Shown in pieces: positions 16,133-24,803 of a stretch of 24,803 bases of DNA (position 1 is the first letter of the stretch; every line of letters begins with the position of its first letter). The translations under genes and the position numbers were made by a program. The stretch lies in assembly GCA_002438625.1 (NCBI GenBank), contig DJPS01000004.1:1-24803 (forward strand). Reading direction: 5' to 3'. This stretch comes from Christensenella sp. UBA6406. GTDB lineage: Bacteria > Bacillota > Clostridia > Christensenellales > UBA1242. Under the pieces are notes generated by a model. That model ran no database searches. It was given only the letters and a program-made list of their open reading frames with translations, and was not told where the DNA came from.

Positions 16133-16439
16133 AATTGTTTTTCTATTTTCTCCTCTTTTTTCGTGTTTTAAGCGAGAGTTTTTATAAATTTAGCAAAAAG
16201 GACACCACCCTATTTTTAACCAAATAAATAAACTACTCTCATTATTCAAAATATGTCAAACGACCTTTTTAGGTGCAAGAAAATATGAAAAATTGCAAAT
16301 TTTAAATTTTTATTTATTTGTTGCAAAAATGGATGCAAAAAAAATGCAAAATGATTAAATTATCAAATTGCATTATTTATTCTTTTTTCTTATTTAATTT
16401 TCTTCTTTGCTTATTATATTTTGCTTTGATTCAAATTGA
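16133..16439. other. Intergenic region between rhs and the RsgI-like gene
   Basis: A+T-rich, about 300 bp. It holds the upstream region of the Rhs gene and three close copies of ATGCAAAA-like sequence (about 16320-16350). No small gene or convincing terminator for the 16440 gene was seen. Confidence 0.5.
16230..16259 (-). promoter_or_regulatory. Possible promoter of the Rhs gene
   Basis: Minus strand: exact TTGACA (16259-16254), 18-base spacer, TAGTTT (16235-16230). The -35 is ideal and the -10 is poor, which may mean low or activated expression. It lies about 100 bases before the ATG. Confidence 0.4.
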
Positions 16440-17612
16440 TTATTTTTGTGTAGCAATTAAACTTTTACGGAAATCTTCAATCTTCTTTTCAATTTCTGCT
16501 TTATCTTTTTCAAATTGTGCTTTGTGTTCTTCTATTGCCAACTTTGCACTTTCAATTCTTGCATTTAATTGCTCTTTGTAATTTTTATAAAGGTCTTCAC
16601 TTTCTTTTTTCACAGTTTTAACAAATTCTTCATAATTAGTTTTGAACGCTTGCTCATAACTATTTAATGAAGCTTTAACGCCTTCTAATTTATTAATAAG
16701 TTCTGTTTTTGTTTCATCTGGAATAAGTTTAGATTCTTTAATTTGTGCTAAAATTTGGTCATAACTTTCTTTGCTTGCATCAAACCAAATATTTAGGAAA
16801 CTTAAAACATTTTCTTTTTGCTTAACCATTTCATTATAAAGTTCATTATATTTTGCTTCAAGGGCTTCTCTTTTTTCATATGCAATGCCTTCATATTCTT
16901 TAACGCTTGCATTAATTCTATCCATCAACTCTTGCGCTGTTTCATCTTTTAAGTCTTCTAATTTTAGTGATGGGTCTAGTGCTTGTGCTTTAAGCATTAA
17001 ATAATATTTTTTAGCAGTTACGCCCATTTCTTCTGCTTTTGCAGAAACATCATCTTTTACGCTAGCAACTGCACCAGCAATGATTCCATTTTCATCAAAA
17101 TATTCGTTTACTTTTGCAATAACTTTATCTTCTATTGCTTTGATATCTTTTTCAACTTTGCCGTTTACTGTGATTGTTACAGTTGTGCCATCCGTGTTGA
17201 CATCTATGTATCCAGCCTTAGTTGCTTGCTCTACAAACATTTTAGCAACTTCTTCAATGTTTTTGCCTATTAATTCGCTATCACTGAAAATAATCTCTGC
17301 ATCAGTATTTTTATAGTTCACTGACAAAACTTTGTTGTTTTCACTTACAACCAATTCAACAGTAGGTGTTGACTCGCTATACACTACAGGTGCTTTATCA
17401 CTGTAAATAATATCTTTTTGACTCAATGCCATAACACCACTACTTTCACCACCAGAAACCGCTCTTTGATTTACACTCATTTCAACGGTTGAATTTGCGG
17501 TTTTGCTTTGATGATTTTGATTATTTGTAATTATAATCAATGTTACAATAAGTGCAACCAAAACAACAACCAAAACTGCAAGTGAAATAATTTTACCTTT
17601 GTTTTTATCCAT
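16440..17612 (-). CDS. Membrane protein with RsgI-like middle domain and long coiled-coil tail
   Basis: 390 residues. A membrane segment (8-29) follows a short basic N-terminus, so the bulk is outside. Residues about 83-155 (PTVELVVSENNKVLSVNYKNTDAEI...GKNIEEVAKMFVEQATKAGYI...VTITVNG) match the middle domain of RsgI-type anti-sigma factors: P-x-h-E-L-x-V-x-x-x-x-K-V-h-S-V, then A, G-K, the E-x-A helix and GYI. Residues about 160-390 are long charged helices, likely coiled coil. The N-terminal cytoplasmic SigI-binding domain of true RsgI is absent, as is a sigI gene nearby, so this is not a classical RsgI; it may be a sensor or structural relative. Start ATG 17612 with AAGGAG seven bases upstream and a good promoter at 17689-17717. 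Confidence 0.75.
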   Translation of the reverse strand: MDKNKGKIISLAVLVVVLVALIVTLIIITNNQNHQSKTANSTVEMSVNQRAVSGGESSGVMALSQKDIIYSDKAPVVYSESTPTVELVVSENNKVLSVNYKNTDAEIIFSDSELIGKNIEEVAKMFVEQATKAGYIDVNTDGTTVTITVNGKVEKDIKAIEDKVIAKVNEYFDENGIIAGAVASVKDDVSAKAEEMGVTAKKYYLMLKAQALDPSLKLEDLKDETAQELMDRINASVKEYEGIAYEKREALEAKYNELYNEMVKQKENVLSFLNIWFDASKESYDQILAQIKESKLIPDETKTELINKLEGVKASLNSYEQAFKTNYEEFVKTVKKESEDLYKNYKEQLNARIESAKLAIEEHKAQFEKDKAEIEKKIEDFRKSLIATQK

Positions 17613-17688
17613 ATAAAACTCCTTAAAAAAATATTTGTTTTTCTTTGCATTTCAATAAAGAAAACTGCAAAATTAGTGTAACAATTTT

Positions 17689-17717
17689 ATGTTACTAATA
17701 TTTATACGGAAAGTCAA
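17689..17717 (-). promoter_or_regulatory. Promoter of the RsgI-like gene with overlapping inverted repeat
   Basis: Minus strand: TTGACT (17717-17712), 17-base spacer, TAACAT (17694-17689). An inverted repeat GTAAC-8-GTTAC (17678-17682/17691-17695) overlaps the -10 box and the expected start site and could be a small operator. Confidence 0.6.
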
Positions 17718-17811
17718 CAAGAAAAAAACAACAATTTGCAAAAAAAATTATTTTTAAAAGGAAAATTATCAAATGTGAAAAATTTATTCAATTTGCAACG
17801 ACTTTAACAAC

Positions 17812-17839
17812 AAAAAATGCAGTTTTAATTATAACTGCA
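17812..17839 (-). terminator. Intrinsic terminator of the 17926 gene
   Basis: Minus strand TGCAGTT (17839-17833) pairs perfectly with AACTGCA (17824-17818), eight-base loop, then a T6 run. Confidence 0.8.
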
Positions 17840-17925
17840 ATTCTTTTAATTTGAATTATAAATTTAATTCAATTTATTATTTTGATATAATAATATTCTT
17901 ATTATTTACTTTTAACTTTGAGCAT

Positions 17926-19275
17926 TTAAAATTGAATCGTTTTTCCATCGCTAGCATTTTGATACATTAAATAATAAGCCCTATTTTCATCAACTGGCAA
18001 ATATTGCGAAAATTCTTCCATATTTTTTGGCGGTGGACTGCCTGCACTGCAAGGAATGGCATAGCAAATATATTTAGGTTGCCCATTTTCACTAATGTAG
18101 CCCACGCTATAAAAATCACCCGTATTTTCATAATCTACTTTTGCAAATTTACCGCCTTCAATCTTTTCTTCCAATGTTTCATCTGCTGGATACGCTGAAA
18201 ACAATGCATTTAAAGATTTTTCAATTTGATTATAAAAATTTAATTGTTGATTAACTTGCTTGTTGTCGTTTTCTTCGCTTTCCTTGCCACCTTCTTCAAC
18301 TTTGCCGTTTTCTTCATCTCCGTTTATTTGCTCTGCACCATCTTCAACCCAATCGCCTTCATATTCGCTTGCATCATCCTGCACATCTTCTAAGATTTTA
18401 TTTTTAGCACAACTTTCAACATTCCCTGCATTTATTGCACTTTTAACGCTTTCTTTTAATGCATTAACTTCTCTTTGATTTTCTTCCTTTAACTTTTCAT
18501 AAATACTAACATTTGACCTTGAATTAAATGAATTCGCTTTTTCATCTATACTGCTATCATCAACATAATCATTTTCATAAAACGCCTTTTTATATGCACA
18601 ATTTTCGCACTTATCTTTTTGCGTTAAACATTCAGTTAAAAGTGAATTTGTTAGCATTTCATCAATTTCATTTTCAGTGGGCGGTTCAAACAAATGTGCA
18701 TCACTTGCATTTAAGTTTTCCACCTTATCCACATTTTGATTTGCATTATTTAATTTAACAAAATTTTCATCATTACTTAAATTTAAGCTTTCGCATTTCG
18801 CTTTATCCGCATCACTTTCTTTCATATTTAAATTATGATTATAAGCATTTAATTTTTCATTATCAGTTTCAATTCTATCGTTTTTTTTGCTTAAAGACAT
18901 ACATTTATTATAATAGAAAGGCAAATTTTTTAATATTTCATCATAAAAACAATTCCTTCGTTCGTTGCCACCGCCCAAATATACGGGAATAATTCGCCCA
19001 TTTGAAATGCATACAATCATTATAAAAATTTCATCGTTACAATCAAAGAACTCAGGCAAGCAACCATTAAAGCAATCCTCGCATTCATCATAACAAAGCG
19101 GAATAACCTCTATTGGTGAGTTTGCAAACCGCACCATTGCAAAGGCATTTTCCACATTTTCTTGAAACTTTGCAAGCACACACGGTTTACCGTTTCCATT
19201 GTTTTGAATTGTTGCTAGTGCTTTTTTATTTTCTAAACCTATTTTTGAAAGTATTAATGTCCGTTTTATATACAC
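17926..19275 (-). CDS. Acidic, cysteine-containing protein of unknown function next to spoIIE
   Basis: 449 residues, family not recognised. The first 125 residues look like a compact domain with a basic N-terminus, a cluster C-Y-D-E-C-E-D-C-F-N-G-C (about 61-72) and another Cys nearby. A long low-complexity middle (about 130-340) is rich in Asn, Asp, Glu and Lys, contains a second cysteine group CLTQKDKCENCAYKK (about 217-231) and a run of acidic residues (about 295-340). The last 110 residues again look folded, with aromatic-rich beta strands ending in MYQNASDGKTIQF. No signal peptide or membrane segment is seen. Start GTG 19275 with a strong GGAGG seven bases upstream. It lies 215 bp downstream of spoIIE in the same direction and has its own terminator; a sporulation link is only suggested by position. 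Confidence 0.8.
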   Translation of the reverse strand: MYIKRTLILSKIGLENKKALATIQNNGNGKPCVLAKFQENVENAFAMVRFANSPIEVIPLCYDECEDCFNGCLPEFFDCNDEIFIMIVCISNGRIIPVYLGGGNERRNCFYDEILKNLPFYYNKCMSLSKKNDRIETDNEKLNAYNHNLNMKESDADKAKCESLNLSNDENFVKLNNANQNVDKVENLNASDAHLFEPPTENEIDEMLTNSLLTECLTQKDKCENCAYKKAFYENDYVDDSSIDEKANSFNSRSNVSIYEKLKEENQREVNALKESVKSAINAGNVESCAKNKILEDVQDDASEYEGDWVEDGAEQINGDEENGKVEEGGKESEENDNKQVNQQLNFYNQIEKSLNALFSAYPADETLEEKIEGGKFAKVDYENTGDFYSVGYISENGQPKYICYAIPCSAGSPPPKNMEEFSQYLPVDENRAYYLMYQNASDGKTIQF

Positions 19276-19490
19276 GCTTTTGCCTCCACATTCTTTTCTA
19301 CAATTTTTTATATATCAATTTGATTTATCTATATATATTCTTTTGTATAAATTTTAATGCAACTTGTGCAATAGTTTTAAATTATTGTTTAATTTTAATT
19401 TGTATATCAATATTATAATTAACAAAAGCAATACGCTATATAATTTTAAAAACTTAATCAAAATTAAATTTGCAATTACTTAAATTTCAT

Positions 19491-21782
19491 TTAAGCGTAT
19501 TTTTGAAAAATTCTACCAACAACTACAGTCATATCATCGTTTGCCACATTTCCATTTAATGCAAGGGCTTTTTTCAATATTTCATCCGCTAATCTTTGTG
19601 GGTGAATTGTTTTAACATTGTTGATATAATTTTTAAATTCTTCTATGCTTTCAAAGGCGTCTGTTATGCCATCGCTACATAGCACAATTAAATCTTGGTC
19701 GTTTAGCACAGTTTTGAAGCAAACAGGCTTCATTTCTTCCAAAATGCCAATAGGAAGTGAACCGCCATTTATTTGCGTTGTTGTTTCTCTATGTTTTATG
19801 AAACCTGCGGGAGCACCAAGTTTAATAAAATCGGCAAAGCAATTTTTTAAATCTATAACGCACAAATCTAAGGCTGTAAAGTTTTCATCATTGTTTAATG
19901 AAAGCAATTTATTTACGCAATTTAGAATGATATCATTATCAAAACCTGCTTTATAGAAGTTCTCTACCAAACTTATTGCAAGTTCGCTTGTTTTGCCTGC
20001 ACTTTGTCCGCTACCCATTCCATCGCAAATCGCCATCATAAATTTATTCTCATTTAGTCTTAACAAACTATAATTATCTCCGCTTACTTCTTCGCCATTT
20101 TTGCAAGTGCCTGCATAGCCAAATAAGATATCATAATTTGTTGCGGTACATAAATTTATCATTGACCAGCCACTTATCTCGCTTGGGGTTATGTCTTTAA
20201 CCTCTAAAAGCGAGCCACAAACCTTGCTTATAATTGCTTTTATGGTTGGGTTATGGGCATCGTTGTTTCTAACTAGAATATTCACATTTGTTGTGTAATT
20301 GTCTTTTTGGTAAACGACAGCATCGTTGCAGACTATATCATTGACTGATAATTCATCTATTATTTTATTTTCCTTATAATCATCAAAAACAATTTCTTCA
20401 TTTATTTGATTGCTTAGACCTTTCATTATATGTGCAACACCATTTAATTGTTCCGCTATTAAAAGCCTTGAAGAATCTAAATTGGTTATCATACTTGCAT
20501 ATTGTTTATATTGATTAATTAATTGATTTATAATAATCAGCATTTGACTTGTTTTAGGGCAAAAGTTTGTAAAGTTTGGTGGCACATCTAAAAGCGTAAC
20601 TCTACCACGCTCGAAACCTATTGTAATTAAGTCAAAAATTATTGCCTGCATATTTTGTTTAGAACGGAAACACTTTCCTTTATCTTTGCATTCTGTGCAT
20701 ATTTTTTGGCACGCCTCATTTGCCAGCATTTCCTTTGCATCGTTTATAGGTAGCATTCCTTTTATCATTTTTCTAAAGACTATGTCCATTTCACCAAAGA
20801 CATTGGAAAGTTCAATAAGTTTATTTTGAAGCGTAACATTATTCCTTTCTATAATTGATTTAACGCCAAAATTTTTATCATCCGAATTTATATAACCGCC
20901 AATATACACCAAAACCTTTTGAGGAATGCAAATAAAAATTAAACTTGAAACAACCGCCTCTGTTAATGAAATTAAATTGTATTCCACACCTATTTCAAAA
21001 TACATTCCAAATAGAACATCTACAATAAGAGCAATAAAAATTGAATATAATCTATAATCACTTTTTAACGCAACAACCGCAAGGGCGACCGCTGAGAATA
21101 AGGCGACATAACCAACATTTAAAGTGTTTATTGCATATCCTAAACCATAAACCAACGCAATCATAACAGTTTGATTTTTATTAAATATAAAAGCACTAAG
21201 CAGAATAAGGAAAATTCCAAGCAAATGATAAACGTTAAAATAAATTGCATCTATGTTTGCTATTCCACTTGCCATAACAAGCAAAATAAAGAACGCACAA
21301 ACCCCTTCATCTAGTGTAAGTTTAAATGCAAGTGGATGGTTTTTAACCGCCCTAAAAAAGCGTTTTGCACAAATGAAAGTTAGCATTGCAACAACAATAG
21401 TTAAAGCACTTTCTAAGTAAAAATCCGCCTCATATGCATTGTAATATAAAAACGCAAGTTGACTTAAAAGAACAAAAATGCAACCAATCCACCATTTTAT
21501 ATCTTTGCCTTTTAAATAAAACAACCCAACTAGCAAAATTATGGCACTTGCATAACCTGAAACAATTAAATTACTTTCGCTAAATCCATTTATAAAATTT
21601 GCAATAAAAAACAATGGAGCAACAATATAAGATTTAACTCCGCCACCAACAAGAGCAAGAGCAATAGGAATAGCAAAAGGAAAAATAATATTTTGCATAT
21701 TCGCAAGCACTGAAAGACATAATGCAACACCCACAACAACCACCATTAAAGCATATTTTAACACAATTTGTTTTTTATCCAT
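19491..21782 (-). CDS. spoIIE: Stage II sporulation protein E (SpoIIE), PP2C-type phosphatase
   Basis: 763 residues, close to the usual 800-830. SpoIIE dephosphorylates the anti-anti-sigma factor SpoIIAA at the asymmetric septum, which releases sigma-F in the forespore. About ten membrane segments fill residues 8-300. A cytoplasmic linker (about 305-560) carries the cysteine cluster C-x3-C-x2-C-x5-C (ACQKICTECKDKGKC) that is common in clostridial SpoIIE. The PP2C phosphatase domain covers about 560-763 with metal-ligand motifs C-D-G-M-G-S-G (586-592), SDG (703-705) and N-D-D-M-T (748-752). Start ATG 21782 with GAGGTG upstream. It stands divergent from the 22072 protease gene. No clear Spo0A box was found in the 289-bp intergenic region. 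Confidence 0.95.
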   Translation of the reverse strand: MDKKQIVLKYALMVVVVGVALCLSVLANMQNIIFPFAIPIALALVGGGVKSYIVAPLFFIANFINGFSESNLIVSGYASAIILLVGLFYLKGKDIKWWIGCIFVLLSQLAFLYYNAYEADFYLESALTIVVAMLTFICAKRFFRAVKNHPLAFKLTLDEGVCAFFILLVMASGIANIDAIYFNVYHLLGIFLILLSAFIFNKNQTVMIALVYGLGYAINTLNVGYVALFSAVALAVVALKSDYRLYSIFIALIVDVLFGMYFEIGVEYNLISLTEAVVSSLIFICIPQKVLVYIGGYINSDDKNFGVKSIIERNNVTLQNKLIELSNVFGEMDIVFRKMIKGMLPINDAKEMLANEACQKICTECKDKGKCFRSKQNMQAIIFDLITIGFERGRVTLLDVPPNFTNFCPKTSQMLIIINQLINQYKQYASMITNLDSSRLLIAEQLNGVAHIMKGLSNQINEEIVFDDYKENKIIDELSVNDIVCNDAVVYQKDNYTTNVNILVRNNDAHNPTIKAIISKVCGSLLEVKDITPSEISGWSMINLCTATNYDILFGYAGTCKNGEEVSGDNYSLLRLNENKFMMAICDGMGSGQSAGKTSELAISLVENFYKAGFDNDIILNCVNKLLSLNNDENFTALDLCVIDLKNCFADFIKLGAPAGFIKHRETTTQINGGSLPIGILEEMKPVCFKTVLNDQDLIVLCSDGITDAFESIEEFKNYINNVKTIHPQRLADEILKKALALNGNVANDDMTVVVGRIFQKYA

Positions 21783-21924
21783 TTAAAAACACCTCACTTT
21801 CATTTTTCTAAAACCTGCAAAAAATCCCCGTTTAAAGCATAGAAAATCCGCATATTTAAGTTATCAAAGTCATTGTAAATCAATTTAAAGTGAATTTTAA
21901 CTAAAAAAAACATAAAAGTTTTAA

Positions 21925-21960
21925 TTTGTTTGTAAATTTTTGTTGATATTTGTTTGTAAA
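21925..21960 (+). repeat. 12-bp direct repeat upstream of the protease gene
   Basis: TTTGTTTGTAAA occurs exactly at 21925-21936 and 21949-21960, with 24 bp between starts. The second copy covers the -35 box, so the pair may be a binding site for a regulator. Confidence 0.55.
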
Positions 21961-21982
21961 ATGCAAATAATAATGATATAAT
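21954..21982 (+). promoter_or_regulatory. SigA-type promoter of the metalloprotease gene
   Basis: TTGTAA (21954-21959), 17-base spacer, TATAAT (21977-21982), giving a leader of about 80 bases before the ATG at 22072. Confidence 0.75.
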
Positions 21983-22071
21983 AAGATAGACATTGAAATC
22001 GCTAATTCAGTTTTACTTGCAAAAGCAAATAAATGTTTTAAGTGATGCTAATTTAATTTTAGGAGTTTTTT

Positions 22072-24803
22072 ATGTTAAAGGTTAGGAAGAATATATTTTA
22101 TACAGCATTAATTTCAATCATTATGGCAATGACAGCGTTATTTGCGTTTATGCCAACAACAACGACAGGCAATGTTTATGCTTATGATATGGACAAGCGT
22201 TTATCATTGCAATCTGAAATGATAAATAATGTTATTTTGTTTGCATTTAATGAAGATGCAAATTTAGTTATAAATAATGGCACTTACACTGCACGCACTT
22301 ATGATTTTATAGAGCAATTTGATGACAGATTAAACAATGCAGAAAATTCATTGCAAAAATATTATCACGCAATGTCAAACGGCAAATTCAAAATTAAGAG
22401 CAACTTGGTTATGAATGATAACGGCACACCAAACAACACAAGTGATGACACTCCTCTTGTTGTTATTCTAGATGTGAACAAAACAGATTGCAAAGATGAA
22501 ATTAAAGATGCTCAGCAAAATGCAATTAAAGCAATTTTAAATGAATTTTCAAACACAAGCACAACAGCGATTTTAGGCTCTGATGCAGATAGCAATGCTG
22601 ACGGTTATGTTGATATTTTAACATTTATTTGTCTTGACTTTGACACAGAAGACAATATGAACGGGCAATCACAATCTGTAGCCAACACTTTTATGAAAAA
22701 CGAGTATCGTGGAAATATGTGTTGGCCACACCGCACATCTTATTCTAGTGGCGGGTTAAATTTTAGTGCAGGTTCTTCATCTTACACGATAAATCAATAT
22801 TTGGTTATGCCTAGCGTTCAATTTACAGCAAACACAAAAAGTTCTAGTTTTAACAATTATTTAAAATCAACATTCTTCCACGAACTTGGTCACGGACTAG
22901 GCCTTCCCGATATGTATGTTGTAGACAATAACTCATTTGAGTATGTGGGATTATTTGATATAATGTCAAGCAATTATATGCAATCTATGAGCACTTACAC
23001 AAAATCTATGTTAGGATGGACAACAACAAAAGAATTTAAAGAAATTACAATGGAAGGAACTTACACGCTTGCCCCATCTAACACAAATGAAGTAAACACA
23101 AAAAACGGCAATCCAACAAACGACTTTGTAACTCTTGCCTACTACATAACTGACCCTGCCTATCCAAAGCAAAAGATAGTGCTTGAATATAGAGATTTAA
23201 CAAACACATCATCTTTTGATAACAATATAAACGGGCTAAAATTTACAGATGATTTAGATTATTTATCTAGCGGATTAACAATTTATAGAATAAATGAAAC
23301 TTATAATGATAAAGCAACATTAATTGTTGATTCCAATTATGACAATAAAGCATCAGTATTCTATTTTAGAAATAATGATGATTTAACAGATTGCTCTGGT
23401 TTCACTTTTACTGCGGGAGATGTCTTTGGTAAAAATGAAGGAGTTGAAAATCAAAGTTCTCAATCTGATATAAACACAAAGTACATTGCATTTACACAAA
23501 GGAATGACACACAAACATCATATATAAACTCTAATCTTCGTGTTGAAGTCATATCAATGGACAGCACAGGCTTAACGTTTAAAGTTACAGGTGGTTCACT
23601 TGATACAAACGCTGAAGATGAGACAATGGCAAAAAATATTTTGCTAGATAGCAAACTTCTTACTGCTTTAAGTGAACTTACAGGCATACCTGAAAGCGAC
23701 TTAACAGTGAATGATTTAGAAGGATTAGTTGAATTAAATTTAAGCAATAAAGGCATAACAGACTTAACAGGTTTAAGTAGGTTTTATATGCCAGCATTAA
23801 AAACCTTAATTTTAAACAACAACCAAATTACAAACGGACTTGAAGAAATCTCAATCTTTTCAAGCATAACAAATTTACAAATGTCTGATTGCGGATTAAC
23901 TGATATAAGTTTCATTATCCCGCTTACAAATTTAGCATATGTAAATTTCTCAATTAATAAGATAAGTGATTTCGTTTGTTTAAATCCAAAAGTTAAAACT
24001 AAATTGATATTTGCAAACTTAGTTTTAAACAACTTAGACACAACTCTTGAAAACAACAACTTTATATTGTCTGGAAGTTATAGTGAAACATTTGCTGTTG
24101 GAATACAAAACTTTCCACTTCAACCAACAAACATACAACCAAGGACAATTTACTACAACTCTTTGGGACTTCCATCATCATTAATCTTAACATTATCAAA
24201 CAACTCAGTGGTTTGTAATTTAGAAGATGGACAAAACATTTTAGGTGATGGACATTACACCCTAACTTACAAATTTAATGACCCATCAATAGCACAAGAA
24301 ATAAATAAAACAATCGTAATTGACATTATTGTCGTAACACTAAAACAACCTATTGTTGAATTATTAATTGGCGATATTTATCAAAATGATTCAACTGCAA
24401 GTTTTGATGGCTGGAAAAGTTCTTATTCTTATAAGGCATCAATAACTTTCAATAACCAAACAGTTGAATATGTAGACACATCTGTGGCTGGAACATATTC
24501 AATAGCATTTGAAATTACAGTAAATGCAAATACTAAATTTACATTATATAAGCAAGTTATAGTTTACAATGATGTGCGAATTGCATTTGGCGAAGATGGA
24601 ATAAAAGATAAAAAGTTATATATAGAACTTTTAAAATTAGTTGGCAAACAAGCAACTATTGTTAATAATGAAGAAACCGTTGGCACAAATGCCGACAACA
24701 CGCTATATTCGCAAGATTTATATTTTTACGATATAGATGGAAAAGGTGATGAAATAACCGAATTAAATTTTGCAAATAAGAAAATTACAGATTTAACAGG
24801 AAT
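22072..24803 (+). CDS. Secreted M6-like zinc metalloprotease with leucine-rich repeats (3' end outside window)
   Basis: The frame is open for 910 codons to the window edge. A signal peptide covers residues 1-37, with likely cleavage after V-Y-A. The protease domain contains HELGHGLGLPD (270-280), the HExxHxxGxxD zinc site of the M6 (immune inhibitor A-like) group, followed by a Met-containing turn FDIMSSNYM (about 302-310). A beta-rich region follows to about 505. Leucine-rich repeats of the internalin type (LxxLxLSxKGITDLTGL) lie at about 545-640, then an Ig-like module (about 755-835), and a second repeat block begins at about 840 with EITELNFANKKITDLTG. Start ATG 22072 with AGGAG six bases upstream. 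Such proteins degrade extracellular or host proteins, with the repeats mediating binding (family knowledge). A cell-wall anchor, if any, is beyond the window. Confidence 0.9.
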   Translation, partial: MLKVRKNIFYTALISIIMAMTALFAFMPTTTTGNVYAYDMDKRLSLQSEMINNVILFAFNEDANLVINNGTYTARTYDFIEQFDDRLNNAENSLQKYYHAMSNGKFKIKSNLVMNDNGTPNNTSDDTPLVVILDVNKTDCKDEIKDAQQNAIKAILNEFSNTSTTAILGSDADSNADGYVDILTFICLDFDTEDNMNGQSQSVANTFMKNEYRGNMCWPHRTSYSSGGLNFSAGSSSYTINQYLVMPSVQFTANTKSSSFNNYLKSTFFHELGHGLGLPDMYVVDNNSFEYVGLFDIMSSNYMQSMSTYTKSMLGWTTTKEFKEITMEGTYTLAPSNTNEVNTKNGNPTNDFVTLAYYITDPAYPKQKIVLEYRDLTNTSSFDNNINGLKFTDDLDYLSSGLTIYRINETYNDKATLIVDSNYDNKASVFYFRNNDDLTDCSGFTFTAGDVFGKNEGVENQSSQSDINTKYIAFTQRNDTQTSYINSNLRVEVISMDSTGLTFKVTGGSLDTNAEDETMAKNILLDSKLLTALSELTGIPESDLTVNDLEGLVELNLSNKGITDLTGLSRFYMPALKTLILNNNQITNGLEEISIFSSITNLQMSDCGLTDISFIIPLTNLAYVNFSINKISDFVCLNPKVKTKLIFANLVLNNLDTTLENNNFILSGSYSETFAVGIQNFPLQPTNIQPRTIYYNSLGLPSSLILTLSNNSVVCNLEDGQNILGDGHYTLTYKFNDPSIAQEINKTIVIDIIVVTLKQPIVELLIGDIYQNDSTASFDGWKSSYSYKASITFNNQTVEYVDTSVAGTYSIAFEITVNANTKFTLYKQVIVYNDVRIAFGEDGIKDKKLYIELLKLVGKQATIVNNEETVGTNADNTLYSQDLYFYDIDGKGDEITELNFANKKITDLTG

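Noticed and set aside
1..24803. CRISPR array or recoded stop codons
   Set aside because: No regularly spaced repeats were seen, and the genes close normally with Trp encoded by TGG, so the standard bacterial code fits.

Overview
The window is about 70% A+T with standard-code genes, frequent TTG/GTG starts with good Shine-Dalgarno sites, TTGACA-17-TATAAT-type promoters and intrinsic terminators. A SpoIIE phosphatase and a SipW-type (Ser-His) signal peptidase point to a Gram-positive, probably spore-forming, member of the Bacillota (an uncultured Clostridia-like lineage would fit; the taxon is inferred). No rRNA, tRNA or CRISPR array was seen.

Layout. 1-350 (-): start of a TasA/CalY-like exported protein with a SipW-dependent type signal peptide. 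351-2450: a 2.1-kb stretch without credible protein genes, with short A+T-rich repeats (about 500-980) and then three G-rich, relatively GC-rich islands (about 1320-1530, 1590-1785, 1966-2370). The third folds by eye into long helices and a perfect four-way junction with no unpaired junction bases, and is the best candidate here for something undescribed. 2537-3397 (+): membrane/coiled-coil protein of unknown role. 3559-4116 (-): SipW-type signal peptidase. 4359-6080 (+): membrane-anchored DUF4097-like beta-repeat protein. 6192-6506 (-): MazG-like pyrophosphohydrolase. 6807-7445 (-): phage tail-collar/baseplate-type domain protein.

8000-16132 (-) is an Rhs/YD-repeat polymorphic-toxin locus. 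It has one complete 1784-residue Rhs protein with a hydrophobic pre-toxin region and a variable C-terminal tip, followed 21 bp later by a three-pass membrane protein (candidate immunity) and a terminator. Next comes a displaced orphan Rhs C-terminus with its own paralogous membrane protein and terminator, and finally a frameshifted Rhs core fragment. The duplicated core DNA is nearly identical, the tips are diverged but related, and this is the usual layout of tip exchange by recombination. Membrane immunity partners plus glycine-rich hydrophobic helices suggest a membrane-targeting toxin (inference).

16440-22071 holds an RsgI-middle-domain membrane protein with a coiled-coil tail, an unrecognised 449-residue acidic cysteine-containing protein, and spoIIE. 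Divergent from spoIIE, 22072-24803 (+) is a secreted M6-like zinc metalloprotease with leucine-rich repeats, cut off by the window end.
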